Assembly (NCBI GenBank): GCA_964457925.1
Contig: CAYWGH010000004.1
Location: 124,001-188,000 of the forward strand
Length of the DNA: 64,000 nucleotides
Origin: Coneutiohabitans sp964457925
GTDB taxonomy: Bacteria; Zhuqueibacterota; Zhuqueibacteria; Zhuqueibacterales; Zhuqueibacteraceae
Direction of reading: 5' to 3'
In this document: in pieces, positions 41,070 to 49,868 of the stretch
How positions within the stretch are numbered: position 1 is the first letter of the stretch
Layout: each line of letters begins with the position of its first letter
Made by a program: the position numbers and the translations under genes
The notes under the pieces: generated by a model
The model's input: only the letters and a program-made list of their open reading frames with translations
What the model was told of the DNA's origin: nothing
Database searches by the model: none

Positions 41070-41648
41070 TTACTTCGAGCCGAACAAAAACCTCTCCAAA
41101 TCCCGATCCTCATCTGTACCATAACCCGCGACAAATTCCTCATATTCCTTTGCAGTTTTGAAAAACCTTTCGCGATAACCGGGTGGCAACAACTCCCCCT
41201 TGCGCGCCTCAATAAATTCCAAATCGTTTGAGAATGGCCATTCGCGCAAATCAGCCACGAGGCCATCTTTCCTGGGATTGACATGAATGTAGCGACAGAG
41301 AAGAATCTGATAGCGTTCGCTGTGCACATGTACATGTTGAAAGCGTTCGTGAAAGAGCGGACCGCTGCGCTGATAGCGTTTGTTGATGGCCTGCGCGTAA
41401 CTTTGCTGCAGTCTTCTCACGAATTCGGAAAGATTGTCATGTCTTTGAGGCTGCAGCATGAAATGAAAATGATTGGGCATGAGGCAGTAGGCGATGACTC
41501 TTACAGCGAATTCGGTACAACATTTCTTGAGCAGGCGCAGGAAATAGAGGTAGTTCCTGGTTTCAAAGAAAATTTTCTGGCGGTTGCGACCGCGGTGATA
41601 AATGTGATAATATTCGCCGGCCTGAAATTCTTGGTAGCGATATGACAT
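41070..41648 (-). CDS. REP-associated tyrosine transposase (RAYT, Y1/IS200-like)
   Basis: Product of 192 residues from the ATG at 41648 behind GGAGG. The HUH motif is PNHFHFMLQP with H60 and H62, and the catalytic Tyr is Y84 in RRLQQSYAQAINKRY; FHERFQHVHVHSERY and RYIHVNPRKDGLV are typical RAYT/TnpA-REP phrases. Such enzymes nick and join single-stranded DNA at REP hairpins and are domesticated, usually single-copy. No tnpB-type partner is present. REP-like palindromes lie 13 bp after its stop and about 35 bp before its start. Confidence 0.92.
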   Translation of the reverse strand: MSYRYQEFQAGEYYHIYHRGRNRQKIFFETRNYLYFLRLLKKCCTEFAVRVIAYCLMPNHFHFMLQPQRHDNLSEFVRRLQQSYAQAINKRYQRSGPLFHERFQHVHVHSERYQILLCRYIHVNPRKDGLVADLREWPFSNDLEFIEARKGELLPPGYRERFFKTAKEYEEFVAGYGTDEDRDLERFLFGSK

Positions 41649-41683
41649 GGGTGATCCCTCCCAATAATCTACACACCACCCGG

Positions 41684-41767
41684 AACCGCCGCCCGGGCGA
41701 TTGTTTATTTTTTTAAAAGGCCAATGGGCGTCTCGGATCACACGCACGAATCGCCCGGGCGGTGGTT
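41684..41767. repeat. REP-like palindrome right of the RAYT gene
   Basis: CCGCCCGGGCGATT (41689-41702) pairs perfectly with AATCGCCCGGGCGG (41749-41762); with one G-T pair the stem extends outward to AACC at 41684 and GGTT ending at 41767, about 19 bp. The loop is 46 nt. It shares the CCGCCCGGGC arm with the left element but differs at the inner end (GATT against AGTT). Confidence 0.85.
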
Positions 41768-41898
41768 TGGATGCAGCAATGATAGCAACCCCAACCCAAA
41801 AAGCAATCGCGAATCCGAGCTTGCAATTTCCAAAATGAGGCGATAGATTGCCAACCAGTTATTTTCATTTGAATCATTGATCAATCTCGGGAGCTGAC

Positions 41899-42897
41899 AT
41901 GCGTATTACTCGATTCCTGCTTTTGCTTGCTCTGTTGCTCACGGCTTGTGAACGCCAAATCGAATTCGAAACGCCGGACACCGCCGGCATGGCCTGGTTC
42001 AAAGGCAACACGCACACGCACACCACCATGAGCGACGGCGATTCGCCGCCGGAGGTGGTGGCGCAATGGTACAAGGATCACGGCTATCACTTTCTGGTGC
42101 TGTCCGATCACAACGTGTTCATCGATCCCGCCACCCTGGCGAGCCTGGTCGATTCGAGCTTTTTGTTGATTCCCGGAGAAGAAGTCTCCAGCAAGTTTGA
42201 AGACAAGCCGGTGCATGTCAACGGCCTCAACATTCCCGGCGTGATCGCGCCGCAATTCGACTCCACCCTGGTGGGCACGATTCAGAAAAACGTCGATGCC
42301 ATTCGCGCCGCGGCGGCCGTGCCGCATATCAATCATCCCAATTTCCGCTGGGCCTTCAATCACCGCGAGCTGCTGCAAATTTCAAACGACAAACTGCTGG
42401 AGATTTTCAACGGCCATCCGCTGGTGCACAATTTTGGCGGGGGCGGCTGGCCGGGCATGGAAGAAGTGTGGGATCATTTGCTGAGTGCGGGCAAGCGCAT
42501 CTACGGCATTGCGGTGGATGATGCGCATCATTTTCAAGGCGAGTTCGCTCCCGAGCGCTCGAATCCCGGTCGCGGCTGGGTGGTGGTGAGAGCGCGCACG
42601 CTAGCGCCGCTCGAAATTGTGCAGAATCTCGAGGCCGGACTTTTCTATGCCAGCACCGGCGTGGAACTGGACGATATTCAAATCGAACCGAAAAAAATTA
42701 CGCTGCATATTCGGCAAAAAAGGGATTTCAAGTATCGCACGGAATTTATTGGGACCCAGAGGCGGGTGTTGCATCAAACCGAAAACAATCCGGCGGTGTT
42801 TGAATTGCTCAGCAACGAGCCTTATGTGCGCGCGAAAGTGATGGATTCGGCGGGGTATGCGGCGTGGGTGCAGCCGGTGTTTACGCAGCGTAGGTGA
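41899..42897 (+). CDS. PHP-domain metallohydrolase lipoprotein
   Basis: Product of 332 residues. A short signal peptide ends in the lipobox LLTAC (Cys ~17), so it is lipid-anchored. The PHP motifs are GNTHTHTTMSDG, VLSDHNVF, a Glu in PGEEVSS, PHINHPNFRW, and GIAVDDAHHF, all expected metal ligands. PHP proteins are phosphoesterases or, in secreted forms, of unknown substrate. The C-terminal ~90 residues are beta-rich. The start is the ATG at 41899. It converges on the sppA-like gene. Confidence 0.85.
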   Translation: MRITRFLLLLALLLTACERQIEFETPDTAGMAWFKGNTHTHTTMSDGDSPPEVVAQWYKDHGYHFLVLSDHNVFIDPATLASLVDSSFLLIPGEEVSSKFEDKPVHVNGLNIPGVIAPQFDSTLVGTIQKNVDAIRAAAAVPHINHPNFRWAFNHRELLQISNDKLLEIFNGHPLVHNFGGGGWPGMEEVWDHLLSAGKRIYGIAVDDAHHFQGEFAPERSNPGRGWVVVRARTLAPLEIVQNLEAGLFYASTGVELDDIQIEPKKITLHIRQKRDFKYRTEFIGTQRRVLHQTENNPAVFELLSNEPYVRAKVMDSAGYAAWVQPVFTQRR

Positions 42898-42904
42898 AGT
42901 GAGT

Positions 42905-42978
42905 GGGCGAAGTTCGACTTGCTCTCAAGGCTTTTTAATTATTTATTGAGTTCGTATTGCGCAATTCGGACTTCGCCC
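42905..42978. terminator. Inverted repeat between the convergent PHP and sppA-like genes
   Basis: GGGCGAAGTTCGA (42905-42917) faces TCGGACTTCGCCC (42966-42978), 12 of 13 paired; the intervening A/T-rich stretch contains TTTTTAATTATTTATT. A third ACTTCGCCCG copy lies just downstream at 42992-43001. It may terminate both transcripts, but the loop is long. Confidence 0.4.
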
Positions 42979-43002
42979 ATTCATGAGTCTGACTTCGCCC
43001 GT

Positions 43003-45414
43003 TTACTCAGGATACATGCCCGGCACGAGCAACGGCATGGGTTGGCCGTTCCTCTCGCTCATGAATTTGATGAATTGCAATATCGGATCGTTTGCCATTT
43101 GCGTTTTGACGCCCGGCAATCCCGGGCTGAAATTGAACAGGCCCTTTGAAGCGGGGAACTCAACAACTTCGATTTCTTGTTTCGCAGGAATGCCCGCACG
43201 CTGCTGCGCAATGGCCAGCGCCGTCAACATGCCGCCGACTTCATCAACCAGGCCATTGGCTTTGCCATTAATGCCCGAAAAGATGCGGCCTTCGGCAATT
43301 GCCTTCACTTGCTCGACAGACATGTCACGGCCTTGCGCAACTTTGGCAACGAACGTTTCATAGAATTCTTTGATCAATGCTTCGATCCGATTGCGTTCCA
43401 CCGCCGTCAAATTGCGCGCCGGCACGCGCACGCCGAGAAACGGCAATGTAATACCATAACCGGCATCGGCATGCGCGCCGCGCTGGACGTGGTCTTCCGT
43501 CATGCCGAGTTTTTCGCTCAAACCCTTGTCGTAAATCCAGCCGCCGATCACGCCGATCGAGCCGGTGATGGTGTTAGGCCCGGCCACAATGGTGTCGCCA
43601 TACATCGAAATCCAATAGCCGCCGGAGCCGGCCACCTGCCCTTGACTCACGATCACCGGCTTTTTTTCACTGCAATGCTTCAGCGCCTCGGCAACCACAT
43701 CGCTCGCCATGCCGTCGCCGCCGGGCGAATCGACGCGAAAGACCACCGCTTTAATCGCAGAATTCTTGGCGAGATCCCGAAAAACTTTTTCCAGCCAGCG
43801 GCCGCGAATGCCCTCGTCCATGGCGCAGACGCCCAGGCCGTAAACCAGCGCAATCTTCGGCGGCTCGCCCCAGGCTTGCGAGGCGCGGTTCTGCGCCAGA
43901 AGATCTTTTGCCGAAATCGCATCCAAAGAATTTCCTGTGATTTTTTTGATCACCTCGCGGAGCGCCGGCCAGCGCGCCAGCGTATCGACGAGATGCGCTC
44001 GCAACGCCGATTCTGCCGTGAAAAGGGTTTCGTTATCAATCAGTTGATCAAAACGTTGCGGCGTTAAACCGCGCGAGGCGCACACCTCACGCCGCACCAG
44101 CTCATACCAATCATCGACATAATCCTGCAACTGTTCGCGATCGCCTTCAGACAGGCTGTCACGGCTGAGAGATTCCATCGCAGATTTGTATTTGAAAAAG
44201 CGCCACTCGTCGAACCCGAGTCCCATTTTTTCGAGTGTGCCTTTCAGGTAGGTACGGCCCAGGACGAACCCTTGCAGCGTGAGCATGCCTTCGGGATCCA
44301 AAACGACTTTATCCGCAACACTCGCCAAATGGTAGTCCGTCATCTCCGCGTTGTCGATGAAGATGATCACTTTTTTGCCGGCCGCCTGCGCTTGGTTGAG
44401 CGCCTCGCGAATTTCCCAGGCATGCTCCGGCGCAATTTGCATGGCGGAAAGATTGAGCGCAAGCAATCCGATTTGCGGATCTGCGGTTGCGGCGCGAATG
44501 CTGTTCAACACGTCGTAAAGCCGGTTCGTGTCTTTGTCAAACCAGACATACTTGTGATAATCCATCCGGCCCTTGAGGTTCATCGCGAGGTAGCGCTTAC
44601 CCTTGCTGCCGGGAACAACACTCGGCTTCACGCCGCCGGCGCGAATCATGTAAGAATTGTAAGCATGATCACGCCCGGCATCAAAGTGCGCCTGTCCGCC
44701 AATACCGCTTTTGCCGAAGTTGATCGACATGCCCAGCGTAAAAGCCTCGGAGTCGAAGGTTCGCCCCACGAGATGCATTCCTTCCAACAATTGCAAAGCC
44801 GCGCCTGCGCTCCAGGGCGCTTCGGAAAGTGACATGCCGTTTTGTAGAGCCGCGTCTGCGAACAAGGTAAGCCGCGGCGTGCCGAGCGGGCGAATGCCGA
44901 TCTCAGCAATGCCTTCGCGGTTGCTGCTCTCCGTGGAAAAATTGCCGATCAAGCCCAATGAGAGAAAACGTGAGGGCCGCAGGATCGAACCAACGGAGAA
45001 CAGCTTCTCGCGACCGAACGCAGCGCGATCGCCCGTTGACCAGTTGTAAGCCACGCCCAGCGCCAACGCGCGCGACCCAAAACCGCCGGCGAGATTGTAA
45101 TCTGTAGCGGCCAAATTGCCGCTGTGCCGGCGTTGTGTTGAGAAACCCAATCCGCGCATGCCCCAGAAAAGTCCCCAGTCATTGAAAGAAGCGGTCTTCG
45201 TTCCGTCAGTTGACCAAAGAAAACGCGTCTCGCTTTGCCGGAGCATGGCCACATTCGCGGGATTGGTGAAGCCCAGCAGGCCGTCCTCAAAGGCGGCGGG
45301 CGGCGCCATTAAAAACGCATGGCGTGAATAATAGCTCGCGAGAGACTGCGCGAAAGCATCACCCGCGATCAACATAAAAAAAAGCAAAACGACATTGATT
45401 GAATTTCTCTTCAT
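43003..45414 (-). CDS. S49 signal-peptide-peptidase-like protease fused to an N-terminal barrel-like domain
   Basis: Product of 803 residues. A signal peptide ends in GDAFAQ (~22). Residues ~25-270 are beta-rich with Gly and aromatics (GFTNPANVAML, GLFWGMRGLGFS), resembling an outer-membrane or periplasmic sheet domain; ~290-800 are a double SppA-like S49 region. The general-base Lys is expected in FFKYKSAMESLS and the nucleophilic Ser in QVAGSGGYWIS, followed by NTITGSIGVIGG. SppA digests signal peptides in the membrane. The fused domain and the cleavable signal place this one outside the inner membrane, so its target probably differs. Confidence 0.85.
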   Translation of the reverse strand: MKRNSINVVLLFFMLIAGDAFAQSLASYYSRHAFLMAPPAAFEDGLLGFTNPANVAMLRQSETRFLWSTDGTKTASFNDWGLFWGMRGLGFSTQRRHSGNLAATDYNLAGGFGSRALALGVAYNWSTGDRAAFGREKLFSVGSILRPSRFLSLGLIGNFSTESSNREGIAEIGIRPLGTPRLTLFADAALQNGMSLSEAPWSAGAALQLLEGMHLVGRTFDSEAFTLGMSINFGKSGIGGQAHFDAGRDHAYNSYMIRAGGVKPSVVPGSKGKRYLAMNLKGRMDYHKYVWFDKDTNRLYDVLNSIRAATADPQIGLLALNLSAMQIAPEHAWEIREALNQAQAAGKKVIIFIDNAEMTDYHLASVADKVVLDPEGMLTLQGFVLGRTYLKGTLEKMGLGFDEWRFFKYKSAMESLSRDSLSEGDREQLQDYVDDWYELVRREVCASRGLTPQRFDQLIDNETLFTAESALRAHLVDTLARWPALREVIKKITGNSLDAISAKDLLAQNRASQAWGEPPKIALVYGLGVCAMDEGIRGRWLEKVFRDLAKNSAIKAVVFRVDSPGGDGMASDVVAEALKHCSEKKPVIVSQGQVAGSGGYWISMYGDTIVAGPNTITGSIGVIGGWIYDKGLSEKLGMTEDHVQRGAHADAGYGITLPFLGVRVPARNLTAVERNRIEALIKEFYETFVAKVAQGRDMSVEQVKAIAEGRIFSGINGKANGLVDEVGGMLTALAIAQQRAGIPAKQEIEVVEFPASKGLFNFSPGLPGVKTQMANDPILQFIKFMSERNGQPMPLLVPGMYPE

Positions 45415-45440
45415 GATGTTCCCTTTCCTAAAAAAGAAAA

Positions 45441-45451
45441 CCGCCCGGGAG
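45441..45451. repeat. Solitary REP-like half site
   Basis: CCGCCCGGGAG between the sppA-like and rnc genes repeats the outer arm of the RAYT-flanking palindromes at nine of ten positions, but no pairing arm is seen nearby. Confidence 0.4.
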
Positions 45452-45559
45452 ATTTTTCATTTTGTGCCGGAAGCCAATAGCCTCCTCGCTTCAGCAGAAA
45501 AATCGTCGAGGCGGCGATATTTTCGAACAAACATGAATTCGACAAAGCTAGTGAAAAGA

Positions 45560-46309
45560 CTACAGCAATTGCGACAACGCATGCTGGGCGGCATTCTGCT
45601 CGGCGCGTTTTTTGGAGTTGCCCACGCCCATGCCCATGGTGCGGTTTTGAATGCGAACTTCAACGGTGAAAATTTTGTTGTGATCGGGGCCTTCTTCGGA
45701 GAGCACGTTGTAGTAGGGCGTTCCCATGTTGCGGCTTTGTGAGAGTTCGAGCAAGATGCTTTTGAAATTGCGATGCTGCTCTTCGCTGAGGATTTGTTCC
45801 ATCTCGCTGAGCAGCGTTTGCCTGATGAAGGTGCGCGCCTGCTCAATGCCGCCGTCGAGATAAACCGCGCCAATCACGGCTTCGTAAGCATCGGCAATAA
45901 TCGAGGGCCGCACGCGTCCGCCGGAAAAATCTTCAGACTCGCTCATGAGCACGAATTTGCCGAGATCGAGTTTGCGCGCGATGCGGGTTAGAATTTTGCG
46001 GCTCACGAGCAGGGATTTGATCGCTGTGATATCGCCTTCTTCTTTTTCGGGGAATTTGCGGTAGAGGTATTCCGTGACGACGAGGCCAAGTACGGCATCT
46101 CCCAACAATTCCAGACGCTCATTCGAGTGCGAACGGCGTTCGTTGACTTGCGGCAGGTACGAGCGGTGCTTGAGCGCCTGCACCAGCAACTCCGCCCGGC
46201 GGAAGCGATAGTCGATGGTTTTGCAGAATTCCTTGATCTGCGCCGCGCTACCCGTCCCTCCCGTTTTTCCGTTCCTCCTGGTGAAAAACTGTCGGAGTAG
46301 ACTCAGCAT
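45560..46309 (-). CDS. rnc: Ribonuclease III
   Basis: Product of 249 residues from the ATG at 46309; a TTG at 46375 lies inside fabF and is not preferred. The catalytic signature NERLELLGDAVLGLV and the second acidic cluster ADAYEAVIGAVYLDGG are intact; the C-terminal double-stranded-RNA-binding domain has GPDHNKIFTVEV and KKRAEQNAAQHAL. It processes rRNA precursors and other duplexes. It is the last gene of the fatty-acid block, its usual place after fabF. Confidence 0.96.
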   Translation of the reverse strand: MLSLLRQFFTRRNGKTGGTGSAAQIKEFCKTIDYRFRRAELLVQALKHRSYLPQVNERRSHSNERLELLGDAVLGLVVTEYLYRKFPEKEEGDITAIKSLLVSRKILTRIARKLDLGKFVLMSESEDFSGGRVRPSIIADAYEAVIGAVYLDGGIEQARTFIRQTLLSEMEQILSEEQHRNFKSILLELSQSRNMGTPYYNVLSEEGPDHNKIFTVEVRIQNRTMGMGVGNSKKRAEQNAAQHALSQLL

Positions 46310-46349
46310 AACCTCAAAGCGTTGGCGGGAGATGGTTGCTTCACGAAAC

Positions 46350-47600
46350 TCAATTGACAAATTTACGCACCACAATCGTTACGTTATGTCCCCCGAAACC
46401 GAATGAGTTGGACAGAGCGACATGCACGTTGCGATGAACGGCCTCATTCGGCGTGTAGTTGAGGTAACATTCCGGATCAGGCGTGATTTGATTGATCGTC
46501 GGATGAATAACATCGTGCTTGCACGACAGCACCGTGAGAATGAACTCGATGGCGCCGGCCGCGCCCAGCAAATGCCCGATCATGGATTTCGTCGAGCTGA
46601 TGTTAAGTTGAGAGGCATGCTCACCGAAAACGTGTGCGATGGCATCGGTTTCGGTTTTATCATTCGCCGGCGTGGAGGTGCCGTGGGCATTGACGTATTG
46701 CACTTCTCCCGGCGCCACGCCGGCTTCGGCCAGGGCCCGTTTCATCGCGCGAATGGCGCCTTCGCCGCCGGGCGCCGGCGCGGTAATATGATACGCATCC
46801 GCGGTCGACCCGACGCCCACGATCTCACCGTTGATCTCAACGCCGCGGCGCACAGCGCTTTCCAGCGCTTCCAAAACAATGATGCCCGCGCCTTCACCCA
46901 TGACAAAGCCGTCGCGTTCTTTATCAAACGGACGGCTGGCGCGTTGCGGGTCGTCATTGCGAATGGAAAGAGCTTTCATCGCATTAAAGCCGCCCACGCC
47001 CATGGGCGTCACTGCCGCTTCGCTGCCGCCGCAAACCATGATATCCGCCTCGCCACGCTCAATCGCGCGAAAACATTCGGCGATGGCGTGCGAGCCGGAG
47101 GCGCATGCCGAGGTAATCGCGAAATTCGGCCCCTTGAAACCGTGTTGAATCGAAATATGGCCAGCCGCCATATCCGAAATCATCATGGGAATGAAAAAGG
47201 GGCTTAATCGCGAAACGCCTTTTTCAAAGTATTTTTCAAACTCCCGCTCGAACGTCGACAAGCCACCGATGCCCGAACTGACCACGACACCGACGCGGGT
47301 TTTGTCAATGCGAGGATCATCAAGACGCGCGGGGGTAATGGCCTCCGAGGCTGCGGCCACTGCAAATTGCACGAACGGATCCATCCGCCGCGCTTCTTTG
47401 CGCTCGATATAATCGGCGGGATCGAAACCCTTGACTTCTGCGGCAAATTGCGTTTCGACGCCGGCAGCAACCGGGTCGAATTTCGCAATCCTGGCGACGC
47501 CGGATTTGCCGGCCAGGGCATTATCCCACAACTCGTTGACGGTATTGCCGAGCGGTGAGATTGCGCCGAGGCCGGTTACGACGACTCGTCTTTTTTGCAT
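46350..47600 (-). CDS. fabF: Beta-ketoacyl-ACP synthase II
   Basis: Product of 416 residues from the ATG at 47600. The Cys-His-His triad is C166 (ITSACASGS), NAHGTSTPANDKTE and SMIGHLLGAAGA; the Gly-rich SFGFGGHNV ends the chain. It condenses acyl-ACP with malonyl-ACP in fatty-acid elongation. There is no strong ribosome binding site; it follows acpP by 141 bp that include a hairpin. Confidence 0.96.
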   Translation of the reverse strand: MQKRRVVVTGLGAISPLGNTVNELWDNALAGKSGVARIAKFDPVAAGVETQFAAEVKGFDPADYIERKEARRMDPFVQFAVAAASEAITPARLDDPRIDKTRVGVVVSSGIGGLSTFEREFEKYFEKGVSRLSPFFIPMMISDMAAGHISIQHGFKGPNFAITSACASGSHAIAECFRAIERGEADIMVCGGSEAAVTPMGVGGFNAMKALSIRNDDPQRASRPFDKERDGFVMGEGAGIIVLEALESAVRRGVEINGEIVGVGSTADAYHITAPAPGGEGAIRAMKRALAEAGVAPGEVQYVNAHGTSTPANDKTETDAIAHVFGEHASQLNISSTKSMIGHLLGAAGAIEFILTVLSCKHDVIHPTINQITPDPECYLNYTPNEAVHRNVHVALSNSFGFGGHNVTIVVRKFVN

Positions 47601-47628
47601 CTGCGTGTCAACGTGATTGAACGACACA

Positions 47629-47675
47629 GTCAAGGTGAATTCGCCAAACACGCGGCAAATTCATCTCACCTTGAC
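47629..47675 (-). promoter_or_regulatory. Hairpin in the acpP-fabF intergenic space
   Basis: GTCAAGGTGA (47629-47638) and TCACCTTGAC (47666-47675) are exact complements around 27 nt. No T run follows on the minus strand. It might be a partial terminator or a processing site that keeps acpP mRNA abundant relative to fabF; that role is inference. Confidence 0.5.
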
Positions 47676-47741
47676 AGCCAAGTGCAGACTTGAGGCATGC
47701 AACAAGCGGCCATGCTCCCTCTGTCATGGCCGTGCGCAAAA

Positions 47742-47981
47742 TCAAGCCGGTATTTTCTTTTTCAAATATTCCAGCGCCTGGCCGACGGTGGTGAGTTTTT
47801 CGGCCTCTTCGTCGGGAATTTCAAGGTCGAATTCCTCTTCGAATGCCATCACCAGCTCGACCGTGTCCAGAGAATCTGCGCCAAGGTCTTCGATAAAACT
47901 GGCTTCTTTGGTCACCTGGGCAGCGTCAACACCGAGCTGATCTACGATGATCTGCTTGACTTTGCTTTCAATATCAACCAT
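47742..47981 (-). CDS. acpP: Acyl carrier protein
   Basis: Product of 79 residues, acidic, with the phosphopantetheine site S37 in DLGADSLDTVELVM. It carries acyl chains for fatty-acid synthesis and for PlsX. The ATG at 47981 is preceded by GGAGTG. The order fabG-acpP-fabF is standard. Confidence 0.98.
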   Translation of the reverse strand: MVDIESKVKQIIVDQLGVDAAQVTKEASFIEDLGADSLDTVELVMAFEEEFDLEIPDEEAEKLTTVGQALEYLKKKIPA

Positions 47982-48090
47982 TCGTTTTCACTCCTCAATT
48001 CTTGATTGAAAGATTTGTTGGTTACTGAATTATCGCTTATGATGTTCATTGATGCGCCGGGAAAACTCCCGCCACAAAATTTTTCCGGCG

Positions 48091-48837
48091 TCACGCCATG
48101 ACCAAGCCGCCGTCGATGTTCAACACCTGCCCGGTGATGTAATCAGCGTCGGCAGAGGCCAGAAACAAAACCAGGCCGGCAACCTCGTCGGTGGTGCCGA
48201 TCCGCCCCAGCGGAACCGATTGCAGCAACGACACCTTCACCGCTTCCGCAAGTCCGGAAGTCAAATCCGTGTCGATATAGCCGGGCGCAACCGCATTGAC
48301 CTGAATGTTGCGGCTTGCCAATTCGCGCGCAACGGATTTGGTCAAGCCAATCACTCCGGCTTTCGCCGCGCAGTAGTTGGCCTGGCCGCGATTGCCCATT
48401 TGCGCCACCACGGAGGTGAGGTTGATGATCTTGCCGGAACGCTGCTTGACCATCACTTTGCTTGCCGCTCGAATGTGATTAAAAACGCCGGTCAGATTAG
48501 TGGCAACCACTTCGTTCCATTCGTCATCCTTCATGCGCAGGAGTATGTTGTCGCGCGTGATGCCGGCATTGTTCACCAGTATATCGAGGCGCCCGAATTC
48601 ATCCACAATCGCTTTAATCAAACTGTCAACTTCCGCAACGGCGCTGGCATTCACCGCGCGGGCAGCGGCTTTGCCGCCTTGCTGGCGAATTTCTTCGGCC
48701 ACTTTTTCCGCCGGCTCCAGATTGCGCGCGGTGAGCACAACGTGCGCGCCTTCACGGGCAAAACGCATGGCAATGGCTTTGCCGATTCCGCGCGAGCCCC
48801 CGGTAACAAGGGCAATTTGATTTTGAAGTCTTGACAT
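48091..48837 (-). CDS. fabG: 3-oxoacyl-ACP reductase
   Basis: Product of 248 residues of the short-chain dehydrogenase family. The NADP loop is VTGGSRGIGKAIA, and LVNNAGITRD, Ser in INLTSVVAQMGN and Tyr/Lys in NYCAAKAG give the catalytic set; the C-terminus has DADYITGQVLNIDGG. It reduces 3-oxoacyl-ACP in each elongation cycle. The start is the ATG at 48837, 74 bp after fabD. Confidence 0.96.
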   Translation of the reverse strand: MSRLQNQIALVTGGSRGIGKAIAMRFAREGAHVVLTARNLEPAEKVAEEIRQQGGKAAARAVNASAVAEVDSLIKAIVDEFGRLDILVNNAGITRDNILLRMKDDEWNEVVATNLTGVFNHIRAASKVMVKQRSGKIINLTSVVAQMGNRGQANYCAAKAGVIGLTKSVARELASRNIQVNAVAPGYIDTDLTSGLAEAVKVSLLQSVPLGRIGTTDEVAGLVLFLASADADYITGQVLNIDGGLVMA

Positions 48838-48911
48838 ATGTCAGTCGATATTCGTACGTAATTTGTATGGCACAGAATCAGCCGCTAGACATTGGCAAAC
48901 GCGCGCCGCCG

Positions 48912-49865
48912 CTATTTGCCTGAACCCGCCAGAAGCGCGCGCATTTCTGCGGCGGCGCCGACGGTGGTCACCGCATACTCTTTATTGATCCGTTTATTTA
49001 AACCGGCGAGCACTTTTCCCGGCCCGATCTCATAAAATGCCTGCGCGCCATCGGCAATCATATTCTCGATCGTCGTGAACCAGCGCACCGGGCTGATGAG
49101 TTGCTGTCCCAAGCGTTCACGCAAAATCGCGGCTTGTTGCTCGGGCATTGCGGTAACGTTGGTGTAAACCGGACAACGTGCCTCTTGAAAATGGGCGGCT
49201 GCAAGCGCTTGTTCCAAACCGGCGCGTGCGCCCGCCATCAATGGTGAATGAAATGCGCCGCCCACCACAAGCTGCTTCGCCAATTTTGCCCCGCGTTCCT
49301 TCGCTAAAGCCATCGCTTTTTCCACTGCAGCCGCGTGTCCGGAAATGACAGTTTGCTCACGCGAATTGAAATTCGCGGCTTGCACCACCTGGCCCTCGCT
49401 TGCCAGCATTGCCGTCACTTCGCGGCAAAGCGCTTCAACCTCATCCGGCGCCAAGCCCATGATGGCGGCCATAGTGCCGGGATTTTCGACGCCCGCTTGA
49501 TGCATCAACTCGCCGCGCAGTTTTACCAGCCGCAGCGCCTCCTCGAAGTTCAGTGCGCCGGCGGCAACCAAGGCGGAGTATTCTCCCAGACTGTGGCCGG
49601 CTGCCATCGCGGGTAAAATATCTTTTTCCTGAAGCAGACGCGCGACAATGACGCTGTGTATCAAGATGGCCGGCTGCGTAATCGAGGTTTTCGTCAGCTC
49701 TTCCAGCGGGCCGTCAAAACAAATTTTTTGAATATCAAACCCAAGCACCTCGTTGGCCTGCTGGAACATCTCGCGCGCGACGGCATATTCCTCGAAGAGA
49801 TCCTTCGCCATCCCGACGAACTGCGAGGCTTGCCCCGGAAAAATGAATGCGATTTTCTGGCTCAT
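48912..49865 (-). CDS. fabD: Malonyl-CoA:ACP transacylase
   Basis: Product of 317 residues. IFPGQASQFVGM starts the chain; the nucleophile Ser is in AAGHSLGEYSALVAAG, the Arg in LRGELMHQA, and the His in VGGAFHSPLMAGA. It loads malonyl groups onto ACP. The ATG at 49865 is three bases after the fabH stop, which implies coupling. Confidence 0.97.
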   Translation of the reverse strand: MSQKIAFIFPGQASQFVGMAKDLFEEYAVAREMFQQANEVLGFDIQKICFDGPLEELTKTSITQPAILIHSVIVARLLQEKDILPAMAAGHSLGEYSALVAAGALNFEEALRLVKLRGELMHQAGVENPGTMAAIMGLAPDEVEALCREVTAMLASEGQVVQAANFNSREQTVISGHAAAVEKAMALAKERGAKLAKQLVVGGAFHSPLMAGARAGLEQALAAAHFQEARCPVYTNVTAMPEQQAAILRERLGQQLISPVRWFTTIENMIADGAQAFYEIGPGKVLAGLNKRINKEYAVTTVGAAAEMRALLAGSGK

Positions 49866-49868
49866 GGC

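Noticed and set aside
41070..41648. A complete IS200/IS605 insertion sequence
   Set aside because: No tnpB and no left/right-end structure; the REP palindromes and the protein type point to a domesticated RAYT.
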